A DNA stretch of 64,000 bases from Serratia symbiotica (GCA_011754105.1 JAAKDF010000004.1:32141-96140), one strand, 5' to 3'. Shown: positions 31,960 through 41,810, numbered from the stretch's first letter. The notes: generated from the letters alone by a model not told the origin. Numbers and translations: made by a program.

Positions 31960-33811
31960 GCTGTTCGACGCGTTTAAAAATAACTGGATCTAGGATTTTC
32001 ATAGTGGAATACATCCGCCGGAAATGAAGACGCAATCTTGCTGCGTGCCACTGCGTGCCGCTCCCCTGTCAAAGACCTTTGTAATCCCGCTACAGCAGCA
32101 TTTGGGGCCGGAGGGCGAGCTGTGCATCACCCTCGGTGATCGGGTGCTGAAAGGCCAACCCTTGACTGTCGGTCAAGGCCGTATGGTTCCTGTACACGCT
32201 TCAACTTCCGGCACCGTCAACGCTATCAAGCCGCATATCACCGCCAACACCTCTGGGCTGTCAGAGCTATGCGTTTTCATTAAAGCTGACGGCGAAGACC
32301 TCTGGGGTCAACGCAATCCGGTGACAGATTACCGCCAACTATCAGCGGCGGAGCTGATTCAACGCATCCATTATGCTGGTATTTCCGGCCTGGGTGGTGC
32401 TGGCTTCCCCACCGCCAACAAATTGCAAAGCGGCATCAGCAACGTGGATACGCTGATCATTAATGCCGCCGAGTGTGAGCCTTATATCACGGCAGACGAT
32501 CGTCTAATTCAAGAGCATGCAGATCAAATCATTGAAGGTACGCAGATCCTGCGCCATGTGCTGCAACCGAAAGTCACCTTAATCGGTATTGAAGATAATA
32601 AACCAGAGGCCATTGCGATGCTAAAGCAAGCACTGCATGGTCAAACATGTATTGCTCTGCAGGTAATCCCGACCAAGTACCCTTCCGGTGGGGCTAAGCA
32701 ACTGACCAAAATATTCACTGGCAAAGAAGTACCCCACGGCAAGCACTCCTCTGCCATCGGTGTGTTGATACAGAACGTTAGTACTGCCTTCGCGATTAAA
32801 CGCGCAATAGTCAACGGTGAACCATTGATTAAACGTGTGGTCACCCTGACCGGCAAGGCGCTCAGTAAGCCAGGTAACCTGTTGGTACTCATAGGTACGC
32901 CAGTACAGCATATATTAGACTATGCCGGTTTCCAACCGCAGGCGCAGCCTATGGTAGTGATGGGGGGCCTTTGATGGATTTTACCCTTCCCGCTCTCAGC
33001 ATACCTATTGTTAAAATCAGCAATTGCATTCTTGCACCGTCGCTCAATGAAATGTCGCTGCAAGTGCCTGAACAGGCCTGCATCCGTTGCGGTTTGTGCG
33101 TGGATGCCTGCCCTGCGGGTTTGTTACCGCAGCAACTTTACTGGTTTAGCCGTGGCAAGGAGCATGACAAAGCGCGTAACTATAATCTGTCCGACTGCAT
33201 AGAGTGTGGTGCCTGTGCGTTTGTATGCCCCAGTAATATTCCACTGGTGCAGTACTACCAGCAAGAAAAGGCTGAGATTAAGGCTATTGATCAGGTAACG
33301 GCACGTACAGCCGAATCCAAAGCACATTATGAAGCCAAGCTGGAGCGTTTAGAAAGTGAGAAGCTAGCACGTGAACAGCGTCACCAGAAAGCGGCTATAA
33401 AACTAATCAATGAAGATCAGAATACAGTTCGAGCCGTATTGGCACGGGTATGTAGCAAAAACGCTGAGGCAACAGCCACAACGGTTTATAGCCAGCATCT
33501 AGATAACAGCGATATCACCGACGACCGTGAAGCACGTAAGGCACAGGCGCGCGAACGCCGCGCCCAGCAGGAAACCAAGGCCAGCGCAAGAGAAGATCTG
33601 CGCAAAGCGGCAGTGGATGCTGCCTTGGCATGCGTAAAAGCTAAAAAAGAAGCGGTGCTGGCCCCCTTCCCCTGTGCCAAACCTAGCAGCACCTGCTGTG
33701 GTTGAAGCAGATCCACGCAATGCTGCGGTAGCATCAGCCATCGCCCGTGCTAAAGCCAAGAAAGCAGAACGGGAATGTGAAGCCTCGCCTTATGAAACCA
33801 ATGAAGAGTAA
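31952..33811 (+). pseudogene. rsxC: rsxC (rnfC), one nonsense and two frameshifts
   Basis: RsxC is the large NADH-facing iron-sulfur subunit. The start overlaps the rsxB stop ([13 protein letters not shown]), then TAG at 31991-31993, then [15 protein letters not shown] in frame. ORF 32024-32974 covers the N-terminal and Rossmann parts ([43 protein letters not shown]). It shifts at the G run in ATGGGGGGCC (about 32960-32967). ORF 32971-33705 continues with [17 protein letters not shown] and [17 protein letters not shown] second shift near 33660-33690 is followed by the DPRNAAVASAIARAKAKK repeat and the true stop at 33811. Confidence 0.88.
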
Positions 33812-33934
33812 CCCGATTAAAGCGTATTAACCTGGCAATGAATCTGGTAAAATTTGGAGTGATAAATTTTTAAAGCGCCTTATCTTGCAGGGCTATAAAA
33901 CTGCCACAAGTTTAGCAAAAGGTGTCATTTCTCT

Positions 33935-35270
33935 ATGAAGTTCAGGCCCGTATCATCTACAGCCGCCAAAAGCTTACACATTGCCAGTTTACTCTTCCCC
34001 TATAACCCGCAAAAGACCCATAGCATGATAAGGTGGGTGATGTTAGCATGTATTCCTGGTATCGCGGTGCAGGTATGCTTCTTTGATTACGGCACACTCA
34101 TTCAAACAGCGTTGGCGATAATAGTCGCACTGCTGGCAGAAGCGGCCATTCTAACGTTGCGCAAACTAACAGTGCGCCGGCGATTGGCGGACAACTCCGC
34201 GCTACTGACCGCCCTGCTGCTCGGTATTAGCTTGCCTCAGTTAGCCCCATTGTGGATAATCGTCATTGGCACTTTTTGTGCCATCGTGATCGCCAAACAA
34301 TTATACGGGGGCTTGGGGCAGAACCCTTTTAACCCGGCGATGGTCGGCTATGTGGTACTACTGATCTCCTATGACGAGTTGGCTATCGCCGCATGAACTA
34401 CGCGCCACGACACTATCATTCCAAGATACCTGGCTGATTATTTTTCGTGGGCATAGTGCTCAGGGGTCTGATATCCACGCGTTGCAGATGGCTTATGACG
34501 GCGTCAGCCAAGCCACGCAACTGGATGCTTTCAAAACTGGTTTACGCAGCGGCTACAGCATTGAACAGGTGTTACAGCAGCCGCTGTTTAGTGGTGTACT
34601 GGCGGGCAGTGGCTGGCAGTGGGTCAACCTCGGTTTTCTCGTCGGCGGCCTATTCATGCTCAGCTATAAGCTGATCCACTGGCAGATCCCGATTAGCATG
34701 CTGGCAGCGATCGCCATCTGCTCTGGGCTGGCTTGGGGATACGATGCGGCCCACCAGGCATCGCCGCTGATTCATCTGTTTTCCGGTGCCAGCATGCTCG
34801 GCGCATTTTTTATCGCCACAGATCCGGTCAGCGCCTCAACCCCGCCTAAGGGGCGCCTAATTTACGGCGCGCTAATGTATCTGGCGCGCAAAAATGGTAA
34901 GCCAAGCGCCGCGGCGCTTGAGACCATTGCGCCGGACGGTTATTCTGGTGCCATTCAACTGCTGGTCGGTGCTAACTTCAACGGCACCGTGCTTGGCACC
35001 CGGGTGATAGAGCATCACGAAACGCCAGGCTTAGGCGACAAAATTGAACTGCGAATATCGAATTGGATTGCCTTCTTTAGCGGCAAAAAGATCGAAAGCT
35101 CAGGTGATAAACACTGGGCTATAAAGAAGGATGGCGGCGTGTTCGATCAATTTACCGGTGCAACCATCACACCACGTGCCGTGGTGAATGCCGTGCGGCG
35201 CACGGCATTGTATATGGAAACATTGCCACCTAAGCTGGGTAGCTTATCGGTATGTGGAACCAACAAATGA
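33935..35270 (+). pseudogene. rsxD-rsxG: rsxD and rsxG joined: rsxD with a frameshift, fused in frame to the 3' part of rsxG
   Basis: ORF 33935-34396 matches the RsxD N-terminus (LRKLTVRRRLADNSALLTAL, AKQLYGGLGQNPFNPAMVGY). A small deletion near 34370 shifts the frame, and ORF 34371-35270 resumes with MTSWLSPHE through [15 protein letters not shown] and [20 protein letters not shown]. At about 34875 the RsxD sequence GRLIYGAL passes without a stop into RsxG ([63 protein letters not shown]). The last RsxD helices and the RsxG membrane anchor are gone. The RsxD flavin motif SGAT reads SGAS; the RsxG motif TGAT is kept. Confidence 0.87.
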
Positions 35271-35914
35271 GTGAAGTAAAAGATTTGATTATTCAGGGGT
35301 TATGGAAGAATAACTCAGCGCTGGTGTAACTCCTGGGAATGTGCCCACTGTTGGCGGTGACCTCCACGGTTACCAACGCCCTTGGGCTGGGCCTAGCAAC
35401 CACTTTAGTACTGACGCTGACCAACGCTTCTATTTCTGCGTTACGCCGCTGGGTGCCAAGTGAAGTACGCATCCCGATTTATGTGATGATTATCGCGGCG
35501 GTGGTCAGTGTCGTGCAAATGCTAATCAACGCCTACACCTTTGGCCTTTACCAGTCTTTGGGAATCTTTATTCCGCTAATCGTCACTAACTGTATCGTGG
35601 TTGGCCGCTCTGAGGCAGTAGCAGCTAAGAAGTCTATTAGCCTGTCAGCACTAGATGGGATAACCATTGGTCTTGGTGCGACTAGCGTAATGGTGACGCT
35701 AGGCGCGATGCGCGATCTGCTAAGCAAAGGCACGCTGTTTGATGGTGCCGATATGCTTCTGGGCAGTTGTGCCAAGTTGATCCGTATTGAGGTGGTGAAT
35801 TTTGATAGCCCATTTCTACTAGCAATGCTATCGCCAGGGGGCTTTATCGGCCTGGGTCTGCTGTTGGCGCTGAAGTACATGATAGACGAGAAGATGAAGG
35901 TGAGTAAGGTTTAG
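35267..35914 (+). pseudogene. rsxE: rsxE (rnfE), nonsense at codon 21
   Basis: The ATG at 35267 overlaps the rsxG stop, as in intact rsx operons. The frame reads [20 protein letters not shown] then TAA (35327-35329) where Gln is expected, and continues in frame with [51 protein letters not shown] and [16 protein letters not shown]. The C-terminal tail is also shorter than E. coli RsxE (231 aa). A restart at ATG 35339 would lose the first transmembrane segment. Part of the dead Rsx/Rnf complex. Confidence 0.87.
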
Positions 35915-35964
35915 GCCAGCATTCCCGTCGCAATGTTGGCAGTAGAATACACGGATAATGTCCG

Positions 35965-36606
35965 ATGAATAAATTCAAGCGAATGGAAATTCTTAACCGG
36001 CTGCGCGAGAACAATCCGCATCCGACCACTGAGCTGGTGTATACTAAGCCTTTTGAGTTGCTGATTGCTGTGCTGCTTTCTGCACAGGCTACTGATGTCA
36101 GCGTTAATAAGGCGACAGCGCAGCTGTATCCAGTCGCCAATACGCCGGCCGCCCTGCTGGCGCTAGGTGTCGATGGCGTCAAGGCGAAAATTAAGACCAT
36201 CGGCCTGTTCAACAGCAAGGCTGAAAATGTGATTAGAACCTGCCGCAGGTTGCTGGAACTGCACGGCGGTGAAGTCCCCGAAGACCTCGCCGCGTTGGAG
36301 GCGCTGCCAGGAGTAGGCCGTAAAACTGCCAATGTGGTGCTGAACACCGCTTTTGGTTGGCCAACCATTGCTGTAGATACTCATATCTTCCGGGTCTGCA
36401 ACCGTACGTATTTCGCACCGGGAAAAAACGTCAATATGGTCGAAAAAAAGTTGCTGAAGGTAGTTCCTGCCGAGTTCAAGGTCGACTGCCACCACTGGCT
36501 GATCCTGCATGGGCGCTATACCTGCGTTGCGAGAAAGCCCCGCTGTGGTTCCTGCGTTATCGAAGATCTGTGCGAGTTTAAAGAAAACGCTTACCCCAGC
36601 GCTTAA
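35965..36606 (+). CDS. nth: endonuclease III
   Basis: Nth is a DNA glycosylase/AP lyase that removes oxidised pyrimidines. The 213 residues match E. coli Nth (211 aa). Seen: helix-hairpin-helix LPGVGRKTANVVL (with catalytic Lys, about 114-126), VDTHIFRVCNR with the catalytic Asp, and the [4Fe-4S] loop CVARKPRCGSCVIEDLC with all four cysteines. It follows rsxE by 50 bases, the E. coli rsx-nth order, and is the first undamaged gene after the cluster. Confidence 0.96.
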   Translation: MNKFKRMEILNRLRENNPHPTTELVYTKPFELLIAVLLSAQATDVSVNKATAQLYPVANTPAALLALGVDGVKAKIKTIGLFNSKAENVIRTCRRLLELHGGEVPEDLAALEALPGVGRKTANVVLNTAFGWPTIAVDTHIFRVCNRTYFAPGKNVNMVEKKLLKVVPAEFKVDCHHWLILHGRYTCVARKPRCGSCVIEDLCEFKENAYPSA

Positions 36607-36689
36607 TGCTCTGAGAAACTAAACTGCCCTCGCTTCCTGCCTAGTTATTTTTCCATTCACTGCATGTTTTTATCAAAAATGTGATATCT

Positions 36690-37555
36690 AGCAGTAAATG
36701 TTTCTGCATTGGCGTTTTTGAATAAATTTACCAGAACGATCTGCCGATCGTTCTGGCAAAATGTTGCTGATAGAATTTTTTGACAATAGATTAACAATCG
36801 TAATTAAAACGTGCGCGCAAGATGCCGATTTAGGTGTGCCTGTCAGCCTGTGCCAACCTTGGTTCGCCGAGGGCGTTAACCTTCAGCAACGGAAAGAATT
36901 GCAACGCCCCGGCTGAATAAAGTGAATCCCTTCATGTTTGTAGCGCAGCAGGTAATCAATGTAACTCTAGGCGATCGCTGCCAGCTTGTTTTAATCGGAG
37001 GTTGCCAGTGGGTCACCGCTTTTGTACAGATCCAAACAAGGTTTGGCCCACTGAGCGCGATTACCTTGCAGTAGCACCAACATCTGGCGCGACCAGACTA
37101 GGTAATCCTATTCGAGCATTGGCAAATCCAGCAGCGACTAACCGGGATAATCGATAATTTGCAGATATAAAGTGGAGGTATCTTTGAAGTGACGCAGCAG
37201 CGAACTCTTGGAACGGTAACACAACGTCAGGCAGATCTCGCTGACGCAGCGTGTCGTGGTCCGGCTATCTTGGCTGGTGTACTGTATAACTGTGCCAACC
37301 CTTGAGATCATAGGTAAGGCGCAGGCTGCCCAGGTCACGCTGCGCAACGCGTTTACCCAGCAGGCTAGGGCTCACCTCGCGCACTGGCGAGAATAACGGT
37401 AGGCGAACCACTCTCTGTACGTGTAGCAATTAATTGACAAAAGCAGTGATAAAAGTCGTTTTATTGCTACGGCTCAGGCCCGTTACAACTAGAAACAAAT
37501 GGCGATTCATTCCACGGTTGACCAGTAAAGTTAACTCATTTTGCAGTCATTTCAT
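36690..37555 (-). pseudogene. ycjX: ycjX fragment (P-loop NTPase, C-terminal part lost)
   Basis: On the minus strand from ATG 37555: MK-stop-LQNELTLLVNRGMNRHL, VVTGLSRSNKTTFITAFVN (Walker A, with Asn for Gly), LFSPVREV, QRDLGSLRLTYDL. Then, after a shift, come RSKSSLLRHFKDTSTLYLQI and IDYPG, and further LVAPDV-type pieces, ALQFFPLLKVNALGEPRLAQ, ADRHT, RARFNYDC and FYQQHFA. It ends near 36700, about half of the usual protein. The gene normally belongs to the psp regulon. Confidence 0.82.
36731..36756. repeat. 26-nt inverted repeat inside the ycjX remnant
   Basis: CCAGAACGAT and ATCGTTCTGG are perfect 10-base arms around CTGCCG. The right arm corresponds to the family codons for QIVL; the left arm replaces what should encode ARFD. 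Confidence 0.7.
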
Positions 37556-37604
37556 TGTTACCATTTGCAATCAATCCCTTACATCTCGTTTAGCTCCTTG
37601 CGGA

Positions 37605-37945
37605 ACAACAGTTCCAGCACCAGCCTGGGTTATCACTGGCCAGGTAATGTGCTTGAGTTGAAAAACGTGGTGGAACGTTCGATATACCGTCACGGCACCA
37701 GTAGCAGAAAATTGGATGAGATCTTCATCAATCCTTTTACCCATCGCGAACTGCCACAAGTAGGCTACTGCGATACGCAGCCCTCTCTGCCGCTGGATTT
37801 AAAGGCTTGGCAAGCGAGGCAGGAGAAATCGCTGATCGAAGCGGCGCTGCACCAAGCAAAATTTAATCAGCGTAAGGCGGCGCAACTGCTGGTACTAACT
37901 TATCACTAGTTGCGCGGCATGCTGAAAAAGCATGTGCTATTGTGA
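37605..37945 (+). pseudogene. pspF: pspF 3' fragment (phage-shock-protein activator)
   Basis: Only the end of the AAA+ domain and the DNA-binding domain remain: YHWPGNVLELKNVVERSIYR, LDEIFINPF, LPLDLKAWQARQEKSLIEAA, QAKFNQRKAAQLLVLTYH, then TAG (37907-37909, for Gln) and LRGMLKKHVLL to a stop at 37945. The first two thirds of the gene and the divergent pspABC genes are missing; the fragment abuts ycjX. The envelope-stress response is gone. Confidence 0.85.
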
Positions 37946-38146
37946 TTTTGAGGAATTTGTTGCACCGATGGTTACCATGCTATACTTAACCGAGGTTAAT
38001 GGTATATGCTAAACCTGTTATTACTTGATCACACCAGCTACTGCAAAGTGACGGTTTGATTAGGCATGTGTAAAAAATTTTAATGATAAAAATTATCAAA
38101 TTAACAATCGTTAATGGGACAATAAACGTAAAGCATGCTTTTTAAG

Positions 38147-39325
38147 ATGCAAAAGATGACTAACTCAGTGCAGAACTATGCCTGGGGCAGCTATGATGCG
38201 CTAACTCAACTCTTCGGTATCACCAATGCCAACCAACAACCCATGGCCGAGTTATGGATGGGGGCTCACCCTAAAAGCCCTTCATATGTGGCGGACGGTA
38301 ATGGTGGGCTGCGTTCACTGCGCGAACTGATCGATGAAGATCCTTCAAAGCAGTTGGGAGCCGACATCGCCAAACGTTTTGGCGAGTTGCCGTTCTTGTT
38401 TAAGGTGCTGTGCGTAGATCAACCGCTGTCGATTCAAGTACACCCCAGAAAAATAGCCGCTGAAGACGGCTACGCTAAAGAAAATGCTGTCGGCATTCCG
38501 TTGGGTGCCGCAGAACGCAGTTTTAAAGATCCGAATCACAAGCCAGAACTGTTGTTCGCACTCACGCCGTTCCTGGCAATGAATGGCTTTCGCATTCTAG
38601 ATGATATCATCTCTTTGCTGCAACCGATCGCCAACGCACACCAGGATATCTCTACCTTCTTAGATCAGCCGGATATCGCACATTTATCCATCCTATTCGC
38701 TAGTTTGTTGGCGATCAGTGGTGAACAGAAATCACGGGCGCTTGGTGTGTTAAAAGTTGCACTAAATAACGAACAGGGTCAACCCTGGGATACCCTACGC
38801 TTTATCGCTGGTTTTTACCCGCAAGACAGTGGTTTATTCTCACCCCTACTGCTGAACCTCGTGCAGCTTGAACCAGGTGAGGCGATGTTCCTGCATGCCG
38901 AAACGCCGCACGCTTACCTCAAAGGCGTAGCACTGGAAGTTATGGCCAACTCGGATAACGTGCTGCGTGCTGGCCTGACACCGAAATTCATCGATATTCC
39001 TCAGTTGCTGGCCAACCTGCAATTCCGTCCACATCCAGCGTCTGCTTTATTGGTTCAACCTGAACAGCGGGGTAACGAACTGTTTTTCCCCATCCCGGTA
39101 GAGGATTTCGCCTTCTCGCTGCATGAGCTGACTACTACGCCACAGGCATTGGTGCAAAACAGCGCAGCCATCGTATTTTGCGTTAACGGCGAGGCAGTAC
39201 TGGAAAAGCAAGGACAACAATGGGTATTAAAGCCGGGTAGATCCTGCTTTATCGGCGCGTTTGAATCGCCAGTAAACGCGAGCGGTAACGGGCGTATCGC
39301 TCGCGTTTACAACCAGCTACCATGA
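38147..39325 (+). CDS. manA: mannose-6-phosphate isomerase
   Basis: ManA interconverts mannose-6-phosphate and fructose-6-phosphate. From ATG 38147 the product is 392 residues (E. coli 391), beginning MQKMTNSVQNYAWGSYDALT; an ATG at 38135 would add four residues. Type I zinc-enzyme features: MAELWMGAHPKSPS, FLFKVLCVDQPLSIQVHP (zinc ligands Gln and His), NHKPELLFALTPFLAM (Glu ligand), and ETPHAYLKGVALEVMANSDN (His ligand) with VLRAGLTPK. Intact, and isolated among decayed genes, suggesting selection for hexose use. Confidence 0.95.
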   Translation: MQKMTNSVQNYAWGSYDALTQLFGITNANQQPMAELWMGAHPKSPSYVADGNGGLRSLRELIDEDPSKQLGADIAKRFGELPFLFKVLCVDQPLSIQVHPRKIAAEDGYAKENAVGIPLGAAERSFKDPNHKPELLFALTPFLAMNGFRILDDIISLLQPIANAHQDISTFLDQPDIAHLSILFASLLAISGEQKSRALGVLKVALNNEQGQPWDTLRFIAGFYPQDSGLFSPLLLNLVQLEPGEAMFLHAETPHAYLKGVALEVMANSDNVLRAGLTPKFIDIPQLLANLQFRPHPASALLVQPEQRGNELFFPIPVEDFAFSLHELTTTPQALVQNSAAIVFCVNGEAVLEKQGQQWVLKPGRSCFIGAFESPVNASGNGRIARVYNQLP

Positions 39326-39600
39326 TTTTTTGGCATATTTATTGTAGAGTTGCTCATACATTTTAGCAATTACCACCTCGTCCAGCAAAAAGTGATTGCG
39401 TGTGAATATCTCATGTAAAGCCAACTACAGTAGCTCTATCATGTTTACCCATAGAGAGTAAATTTGCTGATAAATAACAATTAATTATGGTTGCGCCGCA
39501 ATCAGCTCAACGTTTCTTTACTCTTATGAATAATGTAATTATTGACAATCAGCTCAATCGTTTTAGCACTTCGGTATGTGCTTCTTAGCTTGCGTAACAC
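39326..39600. other. region after manA; possible unrecognised gene tail
   Basis: On the minus strand 39326-39420 reads FTRNHFLLDEVVIAKMYEQL followed by YNKYAKKS and a stop, which looks like a real protein end but matches nothing I can name. The rest is AT-rich with no motif. Confidence 0.3.
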
Positions 39601-39768
39601 GTTAATGAATAAAGCAGAGTTTTTATGGGTCCCACTGACATAATAAACTCTTCCGGGTCCTGCATGAAGGGCTCCTGCGAGTTAATGATTTTCATTCTAT
39701 CCAGGTGTCGCCCTGCGTTTTTGTTGACCCTTTTTCTGCCAGTCGGCACCTATTTTTAGGGTTCATAT
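39601..39768 (-). mobile_element. IS630-family transposase fragment, copy 1
   Basis: The segment is closely similar to 45405-45575, which encodes the IS630-type DDE region (see that entry), sharing GACCCTTTTTCTGCCAGT and neighbouring blocks. It is cut on the right by the end of an IS5-family element (copy B) and on the left by an AATGAATAAA sequence resembling an IS5 end. Confidence 0.65.
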
Positions 39769-40195
39769 GGCGTTGTTGAATAAATCGAATATTTGGCCGA
39801 TAACTAGGATTGGATCACGATCCTTCTATCAAAATAGGGATATTGCGTAGCCAAGTAAAAGTTCAAGATCACCAACTGGAAGGCTTACAAAAACGCTCTT
39901 ATCACTTGAGGTTCACTCACTGTCTGGGTATATAAAACGGCACTTCACGCCTGGTAATTCGAGGCAAAATCTTCTCTGACGTTAGATAGCCGAAATAGCG
40001 ATGTACAGAGTAAAACAGCTATTTGGTGGTCACCTGTTGCTACGAGATTATAATGAGCAAGTTTCAGATGCTATGGCCATGATCTGTGCATTAAACAAGA
40101 TGACGCTGGCCGGTATGCTAGAAACTGTACGCATTTCCTGAAAGATTCCCATTCAGTGGACTATTTATTCTAAATCTGATTTATTCAACTACGCC
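39769..40195 (+). mobile_element. IS5-family element, copy B, internally deleted (427 bp)
   Basis: Both terminal sequences are present (GGCGTTGTTGAATAAATCGA at the left, TTTATTCAACTACGCC at the right). The first part encodes the transposase start (KVQDHQLEGLQKRSYH frameshifted from KFKITNWKAYKNALIT). At about 39985 it jumps to the 3' end (IAEIAMYRVKQLFGGHLLLR). Roughly 600 bp are missing. It resembles a non-autonomous deletion derivative and is inserted in the IS630 fragment. Confidence 0.82.
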
Positions 40196-40197
40196 CA

Positions 40198-40335
40198 CGT
40201 CATACTTCAAGTTGCCTCTGCGTTCTTTAAGTTGCCTCTGCGTTGGTTTTCTTAGCTGCCATCAGGCACTGACTGGTGTCAGTGCCTGATGGCAGCGCTG
40301 ACAATTCTTTGCAACTCTAACTATTTAGGTTGTAG
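40198..40335. repeat. palindromic dispersed repeat, copy 1, with a 19-bp-arm hairpin
   Basis: The element begins with CATACTTCAAGTTGCCTCTG and ends with GCAACTCTAACTATTTAGG, ends of a repeat common in Serratia and Yersinia intergenic DNA as I remember it. Its centre (40255-40296) is a perfect hairpin, GCTGCCATCAGGCACTGAC and its complement around TGGT. The left part is duplicated (AAGTTGCCTCTGCGTT twice). A related copy lies at 54693-54888. It may also serve as the 3' structure for plsC. Confidence 0.65.
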
Positions 40336-40365
40336 AAGTTTATTCTATGAAACTCAGGAGGACTA

Positions 40366-41100
40366 TTATTTCCTAGCCGCGTGGTACTCGGCAACCTCTG
40401 TGTCCAACTGGGAGATTTTCGCTGCCATCAAAGCATGGCAATAGGCCGCCAACTCACGTACGTTTTCCTTACCGTAGGTGCTGGTGTCGATCGGTACCAG
40501 CATTTCTACAATCGCCTGGCCGTTATTCCAGCGATTAAGATTAATTTTACCATTGGTGCTTGAAACGCAAATGGGTATGATCGGCACGCCAGCAGTGATC
40601 GCCGCATGGAAAGCACCGGTTTTAAACGGCATCAGCCCACGACCACGGCTGCGGGTACCTTCTGGGAACATCCAGATCGAGATATCTCTTTTTTTACACT
40701 GTTCTACTACCAGGGAGATGGTGCTATGTGCTTTGGTACGATTACCACGATCAATTAGCAGATTACCGCTCAGCCAATACAGCGGTCCGAAAAAAGGAAC
40801 CCAAAGCAAACTTTTTTTCCCAACAGTAACAGTGCGTGGTTGCACAATATTGGCTGCTGTCACCATATCGTAGTTATTCTGATGATTAGCGATGTAAATG
40901 CAGTTGCCATTTTGGGCTACCCCAGCCGGTACGCGGATTTCTACTTTAAGGCCCAACAAGGTTGACATACGGCCAAACAGATGGCCAAATGTCGCCACAT
41001 GGCGGGGGTTGCGTGGGCTAAACAAACAGTACACACTGCCAAAAACGCACACCAAAACACAATAAATAACGGCAATAAAAACACGTAAAATCAATAACAT
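40366..41100 (-). CDS. plsC: 1-acyl-sn-glycerol-3-phosphate acyltransferase
   Basis: PlsC adds the second acyl chain to make phosphatidic acid at the inner membrane. The 244-residue product (E. coli 245) has an N-terminal membrane helix (LRVFIAVIYCVLVCVFGSVY), the catalytic NHQNNYD (H-x4-D, about residues 72-78), the substrate motif FPEGTRSRGRG near 145, and GVPIIPICVSS. The frame is complete. Its usual upstream neighbour parC is not seen; instead a decayed integrase region follows. Confidence 0.95.
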   Translation of the reverse strand: MLLILRVFIAVIYCVLVCVFGSVYCLFSPRNPRHVATFGHLFGRMSTLLGLKVEIRVPAGVAQNGNCIYIANHQNNYDMVTAANIVQPRTVTVGKKSLLWVPFFGPLYWLSGNLLIDRGNRTKAHSTISLVVEQCKKRDISIWMFPEGTRSRGRGLMPFKTGAFHAAITAGVPIIPICVSSTNGKINLNRWNNGQAIVEMLVPIDTSTYGKENVRELAAYCHALMAAKISQLDTEVAEYHAARK

Positions 41101-41810
41101 AAAACCTCATTGGCACATAGCTAATGCAGCCTGATTCCCTTCGTAGATTTTTCACGTCTTGCTGTTTAATCCATTCTTAATGCTTCTCTGACCCAGAGTC
41201 TCATCTGGCTCGTAGTTCATTGATACGCCTGCATGTATAGCCGTATATATACTGGGTTTTATTTTGTTTCCAGCTTTGATAATCCAGCGGTTTGTATCGT
41301 TCCCTGAACGGCCATCACTTCGGCTAATAGTCGCGATAAGCGCCGATTTATCCCTCTCTGAATGGATAAATGAGTATTATCTATAGATGGTTTATTGCGC
41401 GTCCATGCCACTACATGGCGTGTAATTAGCAAGATACTTTGTGTCGAATTCGTTCAGCAGTTTTGGTAATTGTGCTGAATGGGCAAACATAAAACCTCTC
41501 TTGCTGATGTTTACCGTTCTTCCTTGCCCATACCATTCGTAGATGTTACCTAGCTAGCGGCGATGCCAGTCTTTTAACAAGGCTACACTGAGTTATCCTG
41601 CTAGCAACTATTCTTCAAAAACAGCCTGGTAGAATTGTTCTAGCAGGAAAAATTAAGCCTCATCTATCTCATCAGAAGCAGCGATTCTCAGTTTATTGGC
41701 CAAAACTTGTACGTCAGAGTCTTTCTTATACTGGCCTTCACTACTGGATACATGGTATCCGATCATAGAGATGCCTCTTCGTTAAATATAGGGATGGGAA
41801 AACAGAGATA
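41101..41810 (-). pseudogene. unrecognised decayed gene(s) between plsC and the integrase remnant
   Basis: The minus strand carries protein-like stretches broken by stops: MIGYHVSSSEGQYKKDSDVQ, LANKLRIAASDEIDEA, LEQFYQAVFEE, then GNIYEWYGQGRTVNISKRGF and AHSAQLPKLLNEFDTKYLA, and ISRSDGRSGNDTNRWIIKAG. I do not recognise a family. Because it lies beside an integrase remnant it may be cargo of a lost genomic island. Confidence 0.4.

Noticed and set aside
36711..36732. GGCGTTTTTGAATAAATTTA looks like an IS5-family end
   Set aside because: The flanking sequence is continuous with the decayed ycjX reading frame and no second end or IS body is present.
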